The position numbers were made by a program, and so were the translations under genes. A stretch of DNA of 64,000 nucleotides from Amycolatopsis thermalba (lineage in GTDB: Bacteria > Actinomycetota > Actinomycetes > Mycobacteriales > Pseudonocardiaceae), in NCBI RefSeq assembly GCF_003385215.1, contig NZ_PQHW01000002.1, positions 62,001 to 126,000 on the forward strand. The letters run 5' to 3'. Positions 40,752 through 49,656 of this stretch are shown here, piece after piece. The notes below the pieces were generated by a model, which made no database searches, was not told the origin of the DNA, and was given only the letters and a program-made list of their open reading frames with translations. The stretch's first letter is position 1; the number at the start of each line of letters is the position of its first letter.

Positions 40752-41221
40752 GGCGCGCAGGAGCCGGTCGCCAGGACCTCGGCGTCCGGGAACTGCTGCC
40801 GAACCGCCGGGGCCACCTGCTCGGCGGTGGTGTCCGCGCGCGTCATCAGGATCAGGGACGCGGGCAGCGCCTCCGGCCGGGCCTTGTCCAGCAGGTCCGG
40901 CCGGTCGGCGAAGGTCCGCTGGAACTCCGCCCACGTCTCCTGCTGGGTCCGGGTGCGGACGCTCGCGAACCGGGCGTCGCCGCGCAGCCGGTCCGCGGCC
41001 GCCGTCATCGCCGGGTCCGGGTTCCGCCCGGTGAAGTTCACGGTGATCTCGTGGACGCAGCGGTCGTGCGCCTCCTTGGCCATCCGGTCCGCGGGCGAGT
41101 CGCCCGCCCACAGGAGCGCGCCGATCCCGACGCCGGCGCCGGCGGCGAGCACGAGCGAGAGGACGAACACCCACCACGGGATGCCTCTGGTGCGCCGCGT
41201 GGCGCCAGGTCTGTCGGTCAT
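40748..41221 (-). CDS. Membrane protein with FtsX-extracellular-domain-like region
   Basis: 157 residues. A single membrane helix (about 16-40) is followed by an outside domain. That domain resembles the ectodomain of the division permease FtsX (CVHEITVNFTGRN; ETWAEFQRTFADRPDLLDKA; RPEALPASLILM), where similar segments bind peptidoglycan hydrolase regulators. The three other FtsX helices are absent. Relationship inferred from pattern. The gene is convergent with the DUF3558 gene and follows lhgO closely. Confidence 0.65.
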   Translation of the reverse strand: MTDRPGATRRTRGIPWWVFVLSLVLAAGAGVGIGALLWAGDSPADRMAKEAHDRCVHEITVNFTGRNPDPAMTAAADRLRGDARFASVRTRTQQETWAEFQRTFADRPDLLDKARPEALPASLILMTRADTTAEQVAPAVRQQFPDAEVLATGSCAP

Positions 41222-41244
41222 CCGATCATCCTGGCAGGGGCTGC

Positions 41245-42429
41245 TCAACCGACCTGGTCGGCCACGTACTTCGCGATCTCCAGTGCGCTCGTCGCCGCCG
41301 GGGACGGGGCGTTCAGCACGTGCACCTGGTGCGGCGCGGTCTCGATGAGGAAGTCGTCCACCAGTGAGCCGTCCGGGCGCAGCGCCTGGGCCCGCACGCC
41401 GGAGCCGTGGCGGACGATGTCGTCCGGGCCGACCGCCGGGACCAGCCGCGCGAGGCTGGCCGCGAACCGGCGCTTCGACAGCGACCGCCGCACCTCCTCC
41501 AGCCCGGTCGGGTACGCCCACTTCCGCGCCAGCCGCCACGAGCCGGGGAAACGGGCCACGTCGGCGAGGTCCGACGGCGACACGTCGCGCCACCGGTAGC
41601 CCTCCCGCCGCAGCGCCAGCACCGCGTTCGGCCCGGCGTGCACGCTGCCGTCGAGCATCCGCGTCAGGTGCACGCCCAGGAACGGCAGCGCGGGGTCGGG
41701 CACCGGGTAGATCAGCCCGCGCACCAGGTGCCGCCGCTGCGGCGTCAGCTCGTAGTACTCGCCGCGGAACGGGACGATCCGCGCGCTCGGGCGCAGCCCG
41801 GCCAGCTCCGCGACCCGGTCGGACTGCAGGCCCGCGCAATTGACCAGCGCGTCCGCGCGCAGCACCTCGTCCCCGGTGGCGACCTCCACGTTCGCCGCCG
41901 AACCCGGCCGGATGCCGCGGGCCGCCGTGCCCAGCCGCAGGTCGGCGCCGTGCTCGGTGAGCAGCCGGACCAGCGCGGTGCACACCCGCGGGAAGTCGAT
42001 GATCGCCGTCGACTCCACCCGCAGCGCCCGCACGCAGGAGACCTCGGGCTCGTACTCGCGCGCCTCCGCCGCGCTGATCAGCTTCGCCGGCACGCCGTTG
42101 GCCTCGGCCCGCTGCGCGAGCACGCCCAGCGCGGGCAGTTCGGCGTCGCTGGTCGCCACCACGAGCTTGCCGCACACCTCGACCGGCACCCCGTGCTCCC
42201 GGGCGAATTCCACAATGGACCGGTTGCCCGCCACGGACATCCGCGCCTTCGCCGAGCCCGGCCGGTAGTACAACCCGGCGTGCACGACGTTGGAGTTGTG
42301 CCCGGTCTGGTGGGCGGCCCACCGGTCTTCCTTCTCCAGCACGGTCACCGCGGACCCGCGGCGGGTCAGCTCCCACGCGGTCGCGAGGCCGATGATTCCG
42401 CCGCCGACGACGACAACCCGGTTCACCAC
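41245..42429 (-). CDS. lhgO: L-2-hydroxyglutarate oxidase
   Basis: A 394-residue DAO-fold flavoprotein. The FAD-binding motif is VVVVGGGIIGLATAWEL (5-21). Conserved blocks are QTGHNSNVVHAGLYY and GSGVRAQALRPDGSLVDDF. It oxidises L-2-hydroxyglutarate to 2-oxoglutarate, passing electrons to the quinone pool or oxygen. GTG 42429 or 42426 starts the protein. A TATACG box 8 nt upstream suggests a leaderless message. Divergent from the amino-sugar operon. Confidence 0.9.
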   Translation of the reverse strand: MVNRVVVVGGGIIGLATAWELTRRGSAVTVLEKEDRWAAHQTGHNSNVVHAGLYYRPGSAKARMSVAGNRSIVEFAREHGVPVEVCGKLVVATSDAELPALGVLAQRAEANGVPAKLISAAEAREYEPEVSCVRALRVESTAIIDFPRVCTALVRLLTEHGADLRLGTAARGIRPGSAANVEVATGDEVLRADALVNCAGLQSDRVAELAGLRPSARIVPFRGEYYELTPQRRHLVRGLIYPVPDPALPFLGVHLTRMLDGSVHAGPNAVLALRREGYRWRDVSPSDLADVARFPGSWRLARKWAYPTGLEEVRRSLSKRRFAASLARLVPAVGPDDIVRHGSGVRAQALRPDGSLVDDFLIETAPHQVHVLNAPSPAATSALEIAKYVADQVG

Positions 42430-42437
42430 GCGCCCAG

Positions 42438-42443
42438 CGTATA
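42438..42443 (-). promoter_or_regulatory. -10 element TATACG, leaderless start of lhgO
   Basis: Read on the minus strand, TATACG ends 8 nt before the GTG at 42429. Confidence 0.4.
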
Positions 42444-42490
42444 CGCCGTCAACCAGGGCGTTCGCCCGATCGAGTGACGGGCCTCGTGCT

Positions 42491-42496
42491 TAGACT
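42491..42496 (+). promoter_or_regulatory. -10 element TAGACT for the 42.5-46.3 kb amino-sugar operon
   Basis: TAGACT lies 24 bp before ATG 42521, leaving space for a short leader with AAGGAG. This start is therefore led, unlike most neighbours. Confidence 0.4.
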
Positions 42497-42520
42497 GCGC
42501 GCTCGACGAGAAGGAGCCCG

Positions 42521-43636
42521 ATGCCCGAACCCGTTCCGCTCGGCCGTCCCACGGTCGGCGAGGAGGAGCTCGCCGCGGTGGCCGAGGTGTTCGCGTCGGG
42601 CTGGCTCGCCGGCGCCGGCCCCGCCTGCCGCCGGTTCGAGGAGCGCCTCGCCGCCGCCACCGGCACCGCCCACGCCCTGGCGACCAGCAGCTGCGGCGCC
42701 GCCCTGTTCCTCGGGCTGCGCGTGCTCGGCGTCCGGCCCGGCGACGAGGTGATCGTCGGCGACTACACCTTCCCGGCCACCGGCCACGCCGTCGTGCAGG
42801 CGGGCGCGACCCCGGTGTTCGCCGACGTCCGGCCCGACTCGTTCGCGGCCGACCCCGCCGCCGTCGAAGCCCTCGTCACGCACCGCACGGTCGGGATCAT
42901 CCCGGTGGACGTGGCCGGCCAGCCCGGCGAGTACGACGAGTACCGGGCGATCGCCGACCGGCACGGGCTGTGGCTGTTCGCCGACGCCGCCTGCGCGGCA
43001 GGCGCCACCCACCGCGGCCGCCCGGCGGGCAGCCTGGCCGACCTGACCGCGTTCTCCTTCCACGGCCGCAAGGGCATCACCGCCGGTGAGGGCGGCGCGC
43101 TGGTCTCCGACCGCGCGGACCTGATCGAGCACGCCCGCAAGCTGCACACCTACGGCATCGCGCCCGCACTCTCCCGCGAAGGGGCGCTCGCGGTGCCGGA
43201 GTTCGACGAGCTGGGCTGGAACTTCCGGCTCTCCGACGTCCAGGCCGCGATCCTGCGTGTGCAGCTGGACCGGTTGCCGCGACTGCTGGCGGCGCGGCGC
43301 GCGGTCGCCAAGCGGTACTCGGACGCCTTCGCCGGCCTGCCCGGCGTCTCCACGCCGGCGGAACTGCCCGGCCGCGAGCACCCGTGGCAGGCGTACCTGC
43401 TGCGGCTCGACCGCGGCCGCGACGAAGCCATTGCGAAGCTGCGCGCCCGCGGCATCCAGTGCACGTTCGGCACCTACGCCTCGCACCTGCAGCCGGTGTA
43501 CGGGCCGCAGGAGCCGTGCCCGGTGTCGGCGGAGTTGTTCCGCCGCCACCTGGCTCTCCCCATGCACGCCGATCTGACCGACGAGCAGGTCGCGCGGGTC
43601 ATCGAATCCGTCCGAGAAGTCGTAGGAGAGCTGTAG
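42521..43636 (+). CDS. DegT/DnrJ/EryC1 family aminotransferase (NDP-keto-sugar)
   Basis: A 371-residue fold-type I PLP enzyme that transaminates a keto group on a nucleotide sugar, usually from glutamate. The PLP lysine is Lys184 in FHGRKGITAGEGG, with the DAACAAGATHRGRP aspartate block before it. ATG 42521 has AAGGAG 5 nt upstream. The stop overlaps the epimerase GTG (TAGTG). First gene of a four-gene sugar operon. Confidence 0.9.
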   Translation: MPEPVPLGRPTVGEEELAAVAEVFASGWLAGAGPACRRFEERLAAATGTAHALATSSCGAALFLGLRVLGVRPGDEVIVGDYTFPATGHAVVQAGATPVFADVRPDSFAADPAAVEALVTHRTVGIIPVDVAGQPGEYDEYRAIADRHGLWLFADAACAAGATHRGRPAGSLADLTAFSFHGRKGITAGEGGALVSDRADLIEHARKLHTYGIAPALSREGALAVPEFDELGWNFRLSDVQAAILRVQLDRLPRLLAARRAVAKRYSDAFAGLPGVSTPAELPGREHPWQAYLLRLDRGRDEAIAKLRARGIQCTFGTYASHLQPVYGPQEPCPVSAELFRRHLALPMHADLTDEQVARVIESVREVVGEL

Positions 43637-44556
43637 TGCGAGTCCTGCTCACCGGGGGTGCCGGGTTCATCGCCGCGCACACCGTCCCGCTGCTGCGCGA
43701 GCGCGGCTACGAGGTGCGGATCTTCGACAACATGACCCGCGGCGACCGCGACCGCGTGTCCGGGTTCGTGGCGGGTGGCGGCGTCGAACTGGTCGAGGCC
43801 GACGTCCGCTACGGCGGCGCGGTGCGCGAGGCGATGCGCGGGTGCACGCACGTCATCCACTTCGCCACGGTGTCGATCAACAAGTCCATCGCCGACCCGC
43901 ACGAGTCGATCGACATCAACATGACCGGCAACCACAACGTGTTCGCCGCCGCCGCGGACGAGGGCGTGGACCGGGTCGTGTTCGCGTCGTCGGCCTCGGT
44001 GTACGGCGAGCCGGAGAAGCTGCCGATGCACGAGGACGACCGGCTCGACCCGCTCACGCCGTACTGCATCAGCAAGCGCGCGGGGGAGGACCTGCTGCGG
44101 TTCTACCAGCGGCAGAAGGGCTTGTCCTGGATCGCGTTGCGGTTCTTCAACGTCTACGGGCCGGGGCAGCGGATCGAGGCGTACTACACGTCGGTGATCA
44201 ACCACTTCATCCAGCGGCTGCGGGCGGGCAAGCCGCCGGTGATCGACGGCCGGGGCGCGCAGTCGATGGACTTCGTGCACGTCAGCGACCTCGCGCGGGC
44301 CGTGGTGCTGGCGCTGGAGTCGGTGACGGCGAACCTGCCGGTCAACATCGGCACCGGCATCGACACCTCGATCGCGGCGCTGGCGAAGATCCTCATCGAC
44401 GCCGTCGGGGTGGACGTCGAGCCCGAGTTCAACCCCCGCGACGTGCTGGTCTCGCGCCGGGCCGCGGACATCACCCGCGCCCGCGAGGTGCTCGGCTGGA
44501 CGCCGGAGATCTCCGTCGAGCAGGGCATGCGCGACCTCGTCGAGAGCTACCGGTGA
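43636..44556 (+). CDS. NAD-dependent epimerase/dehydratase (extended SDR, nucleotide-sugar)
   Basis: 306 residues. The NAD motif is TGGAGFI (6-12). The catalytic Ser/Thr lies in SSASVYGE and the catalytic pair is Tyr143-Lys147 in PYCISK. It resembles UDP-glucose 4-epimerases and related sugar-nucleotide enzymes. It probably supplies the keto-sugar or epimer handled by the preceding aminotransferase. Both ends overlap neighbours by 1-4 bp. Confidence 0.9.
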   Translation: MRVLLTGGAGFIAAHTVPLLRERGYEVRIFDNMTRGDRDRVSGFVAGGGVELVEADVRYGGAVREAMRGCTHVIHFATVSINKSIADPHESIDINMTGNHNVFAAAADEGVDRVVFASSASVYGEPEKLPMHEDDRLDPLTPYCISKRAGEDLLRFYQRQKGLSWIALRFFNVYGPGQRIEAYYTSVINHFIQRLRAGKPPVIDGRGAQSMDFVHVSDLARAVVLALESVTANLPVNIGTGIDTSIAALAKILIDAVGVDVEPEFNPRDVLVSRRAADITRAREVLGWTPEISVEQGMRDLVESYR

Positions 44557-45764
44557 GCGCGCCCGTCGCCGGGCCGGGCGCGCACCGGCCGCTGCGGATC
44601 GCCGTGGTCAACAACTTCTTCCCGCCCCGGGTCGGCGGCAGCGCGCACATGGCGGCGTCGCTGGCCCAGCGGTACGCGGCCGAGGGGCACGAGGTGCTGG
44701 CGATCACCGCGGCCTACGCCGACGCGCCGGAGACCGAGGAGCGTGACGGCTACCGCGTCGTGCGGCTGCCCGCGGTGCGGATGCCGCGGCTCGGGTGGTC
44801 GATCGACTTCGACCTCAGCTTCGTGACACCGCACCTGCGGACCCGGCGGCGGTTGCGGCGCCTGCTGGACGAGTTCCGTCCGGACGCGCTGCACCTGCAC
44901 GGCCAGTTCTTCGACCTCACCTGGCTGGCCGGGCGGTACGCGCGGCGGCGGGGGCTGCCGTCGCTGCTGACCATCCACACGCTCCTGGTCAGCGAACGGC
45001 GCCGGTACGACCGGCTGTTCCGGCTGCTGGACGCCGCACTCGTGCGGCCGAACCTGAACCGGATCGCGCCGCGGTTCGTCATCCTGGACAAGCTGGGCCT
45101 GGACTACTGCGCGCGGCGGTACGGCGTGACCGATCCGGAGTTCTTCCCGATCCCCGTGGACACCGAGCACCTGGATTCCGCGCCACGGAAGGACATCCGC
45201 GCCGAGCACGGCGTCGACGGGCCGCTGATCGTGTCGCTCGGGCACGTCATCCCGCTGCGGAACCGGCTGCCGCTGGTCGAGGCGATGCCGGCGATCCTGG
45301 CGCGGCACCCGGACGTCAGGGTGCTGGTGGTCGGCCGGGTCTACCACGACGCGTTCCTCAAGCGCGCCAGGGAACTCGGCGTCGCGGACGCGTTCGTGGT
45401 CACCGGCGCGGTGCCCAAAGACGACGTGCCGTCCTACCTGGCGGCGGCGGACCTCGTGGCGCACGACCTCAACGGCGGCTGCGGCACGGCGTCGCTGGAG
45501 GCGATGGCGGCCGGCACCGCGACGATCGCGTCCGTCGGCGAGGACAACTACCCGGGCGTCGAACTGCGCAACGGGTGGAACGTCCTGCTCGTCGAACCCG
45601 ACGACGCCGAGGCGGTCGCGGCGAACGTGATCGAGCTGCTGGACAAGCCGGGCAAGCGCCGGGCACTGGCCGCCCGGCAGCAGGCGCTGGTGCGCAACAA
45701 CTTCGCGCTCGACGTGGTCGCGGCCGAGCACCTGCGGGTGCTGGCGAAGATGGCGGGCCGGTGA
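44553..45764 (+). CDS. Glycosyltransferase family 4
   Basis: 403 residues, GT-B fold. The N-terminal acceptor-side loop is NNFFPPRVGGSAHMAASLA. The C-terminal donor-binding domain has VSLGHVIPLRNRLPLVEAM, VTGAVPKDDVPSYLAAADLV and the E-x7-E-type block GTASLEAMAAGTATIAS. It likely transfers the sugar made by this operon to a lipid-linked or surface acceptor on the cytoplasmic face. GTG 44553 overlaps the epimerase stop. Confidence 0.9.
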   Translation: MSAPVAGPGAHRPLRIAVVNNFFPPRVGGSAHMAASLAQRYAAEGHEVLAITAAYADAPETEERDGYRVVRLPAVRMPRLGWSIDFDLSFVTPHLRTRRRLRRLLDEFRPDALHLHGQFFDLTWLAGRYARRRGLPSLLTIHTLLVSERRRYDRLFRLLDAALVRPNLNRIAPRFVILDKLGLDYCARRYGVTDPEFFPIPVDTEHLDSAPRKDIRAEHGVDGPLIVSLGHVIPLRNRLPLVEAMPAILARHPDVRVLVVGRVYHDAFLKRARELGVADAFVVTGAVPKDDVPSYLAAADLVAHDLNGGCGTASLEAMAAGTATIASVGEDNYPGVELRNGWNVLLVEPDDAEAVAANVIELLDKPGKRRALAARQQALVRNNFALDVVAAEHLRVLAKMAGR

Positions 45765-46333
45765 TGTTCTTCGACGACGAGCGCAGCAACCGGTTGCGGC
45801 CGCGGATCCTGACCGAGGTCGTCGGGCAGTACCTGAACGACTCCGAACGCGCCCGCCTGTTCGGCCTGCCGGACACCACGCGCATCCGGGAGCGCGCGAA
45901 GATCATCGACCCGGAGCGGCTGGAGATCGGCGAACACTGCTGGATCGGCGAGGGCGCGGCGCTGGACGCCAGCGGTGGCCTGACGATCGGCGAGCACACC
46001 AGCATCGGGGTGGGCACGCTGGTGTTCACGCACTCCAGCTGGCTGGCGAACATGATGCTGGACAACCGGCCGGGCAGCGACCTGATCGAACGCAAACCGG
46101 TGCGGATCGGCAAGGGCTGCTTCATCGGCAGCATGGTGGTGGTCATGCCGGGCGTCACGATCGGCGATTTCGTCACGGTGCAACCGATGTCGCTGGTCGC
46201 CAAGGACGTCCCGGACCGCTGCCTGGTGGCCGGCAACCCGGCGCGGATCTTCCAGCGCTACGACGAGGAGTTCATCGAGGCGGAAGCCGCCCGGGTGCGG
46301 GCCGCGCGGGAGGGGTATCGCCCGGTCGAGTGA
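45764..46333 (+). CDS. Left-handed beta-helix (hexapeptide) acyltransferase, NodL/LacA-like
   Basis: 189 residues with hexapeptide repeats (LEIGEHCWIGEGAALDASGG; LTIGEHTSIGVGTLVFTHSS; VRIGKGCFIGSMVVVMPGV) and the terminal GNPARI block. The His in THSS probably acts as base. It is expected to O- or N-acetylate a sugar with acetyl-CoA. ATG 45764 overlaps the GT4 stop by one base (TGATG). Last gene of the operon. Confidence 0.85.
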   Translation: MFFDDERSNRLRPRILTEVVGQYLNDSERARLFGLPDTTRIRERAKIIDPERLEIGEHCWIGEGAALDASGGLTIGEHTSIGVGTLVFTHSSWLANMMLDNRPGSDLIERKPVRIGKGCFIGSMVVVMPGVTIGDFVTVQPMSLVAKDVPDRCLVAGNPARIFQRYDEEFIEAEAARVRAAREGYRPVE

Positions 46334-46341
46334 GCCGCGGC

Positions 46342-46347
46342 TAGGGT
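46342..46347 (+). promoter_or_regulatory. -10 element TAGGGT, leaderless start of the VOC gene
   Basis: TAGGGT ends 6 nt before ATG 46354, so the VOC gene has its own promoter despite following the sugar operon by only 20 bp. Confidence 0.5.
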
Positions 46348-46353
46348 GAGCGC

Positions 46354-46788
46354 ATGGCGTCGGTCAAACAGTTCCAGGTCACCTTCGACTGCGCGGAGCC
46401 CGAGCGCGTCGCCCGCTTCTGGTGTGAGGTGCTGGGTTACGTCATCCCGCCGCCGCCGAAGGGGTTCGCCTCCTGGGAGGAGTTCGATCGCTCCCTGCCG
46501 CCGGACCGCCAGGGCGCGGCGTTCGCCTGCGTCGACCCCACCGGGGTGGGGCCGCGGCTGTTCTTCCAGCGCGTTCCCGAAGGCAAGGTCGTCAAGAACC
46601 GGGTGCACCTCGACGTGCGCGTCGGCACGGGCCTGGTGGGCGAGGAGCGCCTCGCCGCGCTCCAGGCCGAGCGCGAGCGGCTGGAAGCGCTCGGCGCGAC
46701 CTGCGTGCAGGTGCTGCTCGCCGACGAGTTCAACGAGTCGTGCATCCCGATGCTGGACGTCGAGGGCAACGAGTTCTGCATCGACTGA
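46354..46788 (+). CDS. VOC (glyoxalase-like) family protein
   Basis: 144 residues. The paired beta-alpha-beta-beta-beta fold is indicated by FQVTFDCAEPERVARFWCEV at the start and a second unit from NRVHLDVRVG, ending LDVEGNEFCID. This is the Glyoxalase_6 type pattern. The metal ligand set is incomplete to the eye. Function unknown; members include lyases and resistance proteins. The reading frame of the convergent AraC gene runs antisense through it. Confidence 0.85.
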   Translation: MASVKQFQVTFDCAEPERVARFWCEVLGYVIPPPPKGFASWEEFDRSLPPDRQGAAFACVDPTGVGPRLFFQRVPEGKVVKNRVHLDVRVGTGLVGEERLAALQAERERLEALGATCVQVLLADEFNESCIPMLDVEGNEFCID

Positions 46789-46792
46789 GGCG

Positions 46793-47535
46793 TCAGCGGC
46801 GGTGCGCCCCGGCGTGTGGCCGTAGGCGCGGCGGAACACGTCGATGAACGCGCTCGCCGACGACCAGCCGCAACGGTGCGCGACCGTCGTCACCGGGACG
46901 TCCTCGGCCAGCAGGCGTAGTGCGTGGTAGAGCCGCAGCTGGGTGCGCCACCTGGTGAACGACATGCCCAGCTCGCCGGCGAACAGGCGGCTGAGGGTGC
47001 GTTCGCTCGCGCCGGTGGCGGCGCCGAGCTGCGCCAGCGTGCGCTGGTCCGCGCAGTCGGCGTGCAGCAGCTCGCACACCGCCACCAGCCGCGGGTCCGA
47101 CGGCGTCGGCAGCTGGGCCGGCTCCCGCGGTGCCGCCCGCAGCTGGTCCAGCAGCACCGCCCGCAGCCGCCGGCCCTCAGCGGAACCGTCGCCGGGGGAG
47201 CGGGTGGCGGCCAGGATCAGCTCGCGCAGCAGCGGGTTCACGGTGAGGACCGCCGGCTCGTCCAGGCCGAGCGGGTTGGTGTCCGCGGGCAGGCCGAGCA
47301 GGTGCAGATCGGTGCGGCCGGTGGCGAGGTGGGCGTGGACGCGGCCGGCCGGCACCCAGATCGCCCGCGTGCCGGGCGCGAACCAGGTGCCCGCGTCCGT
47401 GGTGACCGCGAGGACGCCGGAGCGCGCGTAGACGATCTGGTGGTCGTCGTGGCGGTGCGCGTCGATGCGCTCGCCCGCCGCCAGGACCTGGGTCCGGGTG
47501 GGCGCGTGCGGTAGGTGGCGGGTTTGCGGCATCAT
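46793..47535 (-). CDS. AraC family regulator, 3' end frameshifted
   Basis: About 247 residues expected. An N-terminal cupin domain (AGERIDAHRHDDHQIVYARS) is followed by two AraC helix-turn-helices (LAQLGAATGASERTLSRLF; VTTVAHRCGWSSASAFIDVF) and the final FRRAYGHTPG. The intact frame does not stop here: it runs on antisense through the whole VOC gene to 46258. One extra G in the run at 46807-46810 would give the usual ending HTPGAHRR and the TGA at 46793. So one base seems lost, by mutation or sequencing error. Divergent from an MFS gene it probably controls. Confidence 0.7.
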
Positions 47536-47586
47536 CTGGCAGATTAACGGAAGCGCGCCAGCCCTCGCCGCCGCGACCATGGGCCG

Positions 47587-48711
47587 GTGCGAACGATCCC
47601 CCTGCTCGCGGTCGGGCACGCGTGCGTCGACGTCTACCAGGGCGCGGTGGCCGCGCTCGTGCCGTTCTTCGTCGCCGAGCGCGCCTACACCTACGCCGCC
47701 GTCTCCGGCATCGTGCTGGCCGCGTCCCTGCTGTCCTCGGTCGTGCAACCGCTGTTCGGCGCGCTCGCCGACCGCTGGTCCATGCCGTGGCTGCTTCCGG
47801 TCAGCGCCCTCACCAGCGGGCTCGGCCTCGCGTTCGCCGGGGTCGGCGGTTCCTACGCGCTCACCGTGGCGGCCGTGGCCGTTTCCGGGATCGGGGTCGC
47901 CGCCTACCACCCGGAAGCCGCCCGCGTGGCCCGGATCGCGAGCCGGGGCAGCCACACCGCGATGGGCTGGTTCTCCCTCGGCGGCAACGTCGGCTTCGCG
48001 ACCGCGCCCCTGCTCGTCGCGGCCGTCGTGGCGACGAGTGGGCTGGCGTGGTCGCCGCTGCTGGCCCTGCCCGCGGCCGCGGGAGCCGTGTTGTGCGCGG
48101 CCGCCCTCCGCCGGATCTCCGGTACCACGGCGCAGGCGCGCGAGGGGACCGGCCGGAACGACTGGGCGTCCTTCGCGAAGCTGTCCGGCGCCATCGTGTG
48201 CCGCTCGATCGTCTTCATCGGACTGAGCACGTTCGTCTCGCTGTACGCGCAGCAACGCACCGGCGGCGGCAGCCTGGCGGGCACGGTCGCGTTGTTCGTG
48301 CTCTACGTCGGCGGCGCGATCGGCACGGTGGCCGGCGGGCGACTGGCCGCGTGCTTCGGCCGGATCCCCGTCGTGCGGTGGTCCTACGCGCTCACCACGT
48401 TGTCGGTGGCCGGGGTGGTGCTCGTGCCGGGGCCGCTGCTGTACCTGTTCGTCGCGGGCACGTCCGCCGGGCTGTACGTGCCGTTCTCGCTGCACGTCAC
48501 GCTGGGCCAGGACTACCTGCCGAGCCGGATGGGCACCGCGAGCGGCATCACGCTCGGCCTCACGGTCAGCGTCGGCGGGCTCGCCAGCCCGGTCCTGGGC
48601 AGCCTGGCGGACGCCACGTCGCTGCGGACCGCGCTCCTGCCGCTGATCGCGCTGCCGGTGCTCGGCCTGCTACTGCTGTCCACTGTGGAGGAGCCGGCTG
48701 TCCGGGGCTGA
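47587..48711 (+). CDS. MFS transporter, fosmidomycin-resistance-like
   Basis: 374 residues, about twelve helices. The opening GHACVDVYQGAVAALVPFFV, the AYHPEAARVA and FSLGGNVGFATAPL blocks match the Fsr-type group of efflux pumps. GTG 47587 lies 51 bp from the divergent AraC start, which suggests inducible drug efflux. The 3' end overlaps the convergent dehydrogenase gene by 42 bp. With the VOC and AraC genes it forms a resistance-like insert between two sugar operons. Confidence 0.85.
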   Translation: MRTIPLLAVGHACVDVYQGAVAALVPFFVAERAYTYAAVSGIVLAASLLSSVVQPLFGALADRWSMPWLLPVSALTSGLGLAFAGVGGSYALTVAAVAVSGIGVAAYHPEAARVARIASRGSHTAMGWFSLGGNVGFATAPLLVAAVVATSGLAWSPLLALPAAAGAVLCAAALRRISGTTAQAREGTGRNDWASFAKLSGAIVCRSIVFIGLSTFVSLYAQQRTGGGSLAGTVALFVLYVGGAIGTVAGGRLAACFGRIPVVRWSYALTTLSVAGVVLVPGPLLYLFVAGTSAGLYVPFSLHVTLGQDYLPSRMGTASGITLGLTVSVGGLASPVLGSLADATSLRTALLPLIALPVLGLLLLSTVEEPAVRG

Positions 48712-49656
48712 AGCTTGCTCCAGCACCGTCGCGACCACGCGGTGCGCGGGCCGGATCGAGGCGCGTTCGGCGTCCACGTCCACCCGGCCGTCGAGCAGGG
48801 CCAGGAAGTGGTCCAGCTGCGCGGCCAGCGGTTCCGCGGCCGAGACCAGCTCGGGGATCTCGATCACGGCCTGCTGCCGGTAGCCGAGCCCGTCCGGGGT
48901 GACCGCGTCGTGCGACACGTGCCGGTACAGGGTGACGTCCCGGCGCAGCAGGTCGAGTTCGATGAGCCGGTCGAGTTCGGAAATCACCAGCGACCGCACC
49001 TTCCGTTGCCCGACGCGGGACGCGGACACCGTCGCCAACCCGGCCGGGAAGGACAACACCGCTTCCACCGCGTCCTCCGCGCCGTCGGCGGACTCGGGGT
49101 GGAAGTACCCGGTGCCGGACGTGATCCGCTCCGGTTCCGCGCCGAAGAACTGGATGGCGATGTCGACGTCGTGCACGAGCAGGTCCCACGCCACCCCGGT
49201 GCGGACGCGCGGCGCGTACGGCCCGTGCCTGCGGGCCATCAGGTGCACCGGCCGGGTCGCCAGCGCCCGCGCGGTCAGCACGGCGGGGTTGAACCGCTCG
49301 ACGAACCCGCACATCAGCGGCACGCCCCTGGCGACCGACAGCGCGATGACCTCCTCGGTCGCGGCGAGGCTGTTCGCGACCGGCTTCTCCACCAGCAGCG
49401 GCTTGCCCTGGCCCAGGATCTCCAGCGCCAGCTCGTGGTGCGTCTCGGTGGCCGACGCCAGCACCACGGCGTCCACATCGGACAGCGAACCCAGCTCGGG
49501 GGTCCAGGCGGTGCCGTACCGCTCGGCGCCGGTCGGCCCGGCCGCGGCGCGCGGCTCGACCACCCGGACCAGGTCGACGCGGTCGTGGCGGGACAGCACA
49601 CGCGCGTGCAGCGACCCCATGTTGCCGGTGCCGACCAGCGCGACGCGGTATCTCAC
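48670..49656 (-). CDS. Gfo/Idh/MocA family oxidoreductase (GnnA/WbpB-like sugar-nucleotide dehydrogenase)
   Basis: 328 residues. The NAD Rossmann motif is VALVGTGNMGSLHARVL (5-21), EKPVANSLAAT is the family's EKP block near 93, and HDVDIAIQFFG the catalytic-domain helix. Together with an adjacent aminotransferase such enzymes oxidise the 3-position of UDP-GlcNAc or its uronic acid to set up a 3-amino sugar. GTG 49656 overlaps the aminotransferase stop, so the two are translationally coupled. The exact nucleotide sugar is not predictable. Confidence 0.85.
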   Translation of the reverse strand: MRYRVALVGTGNMGSLHARVLSRHDRVDLVRVVEPRAAAGPTGAERYGTAWTPELGSLSDVDAVVLASATETHHELALEILGQGKPLLVEKPVANSLAATEEVIALSVARGVPLMCGFVERFNPAVLTARALATRPVHLMARRHGPYAPRVRTGVAWDLLVHDVDIAIQFFGAEPERITSGTGYFHPESADGAEDAVEAVLSFPAGLATVSASRVGQRKVRSLVISELDRLIELDLLRRDVTLYRHVSHDAVTPDGLGYRQQAVIEIPELVSAAEPLAAQLDHFLALLDGRVDVDAERASIRPAHRVVATVLEQASAPDSRLLHSGQQ

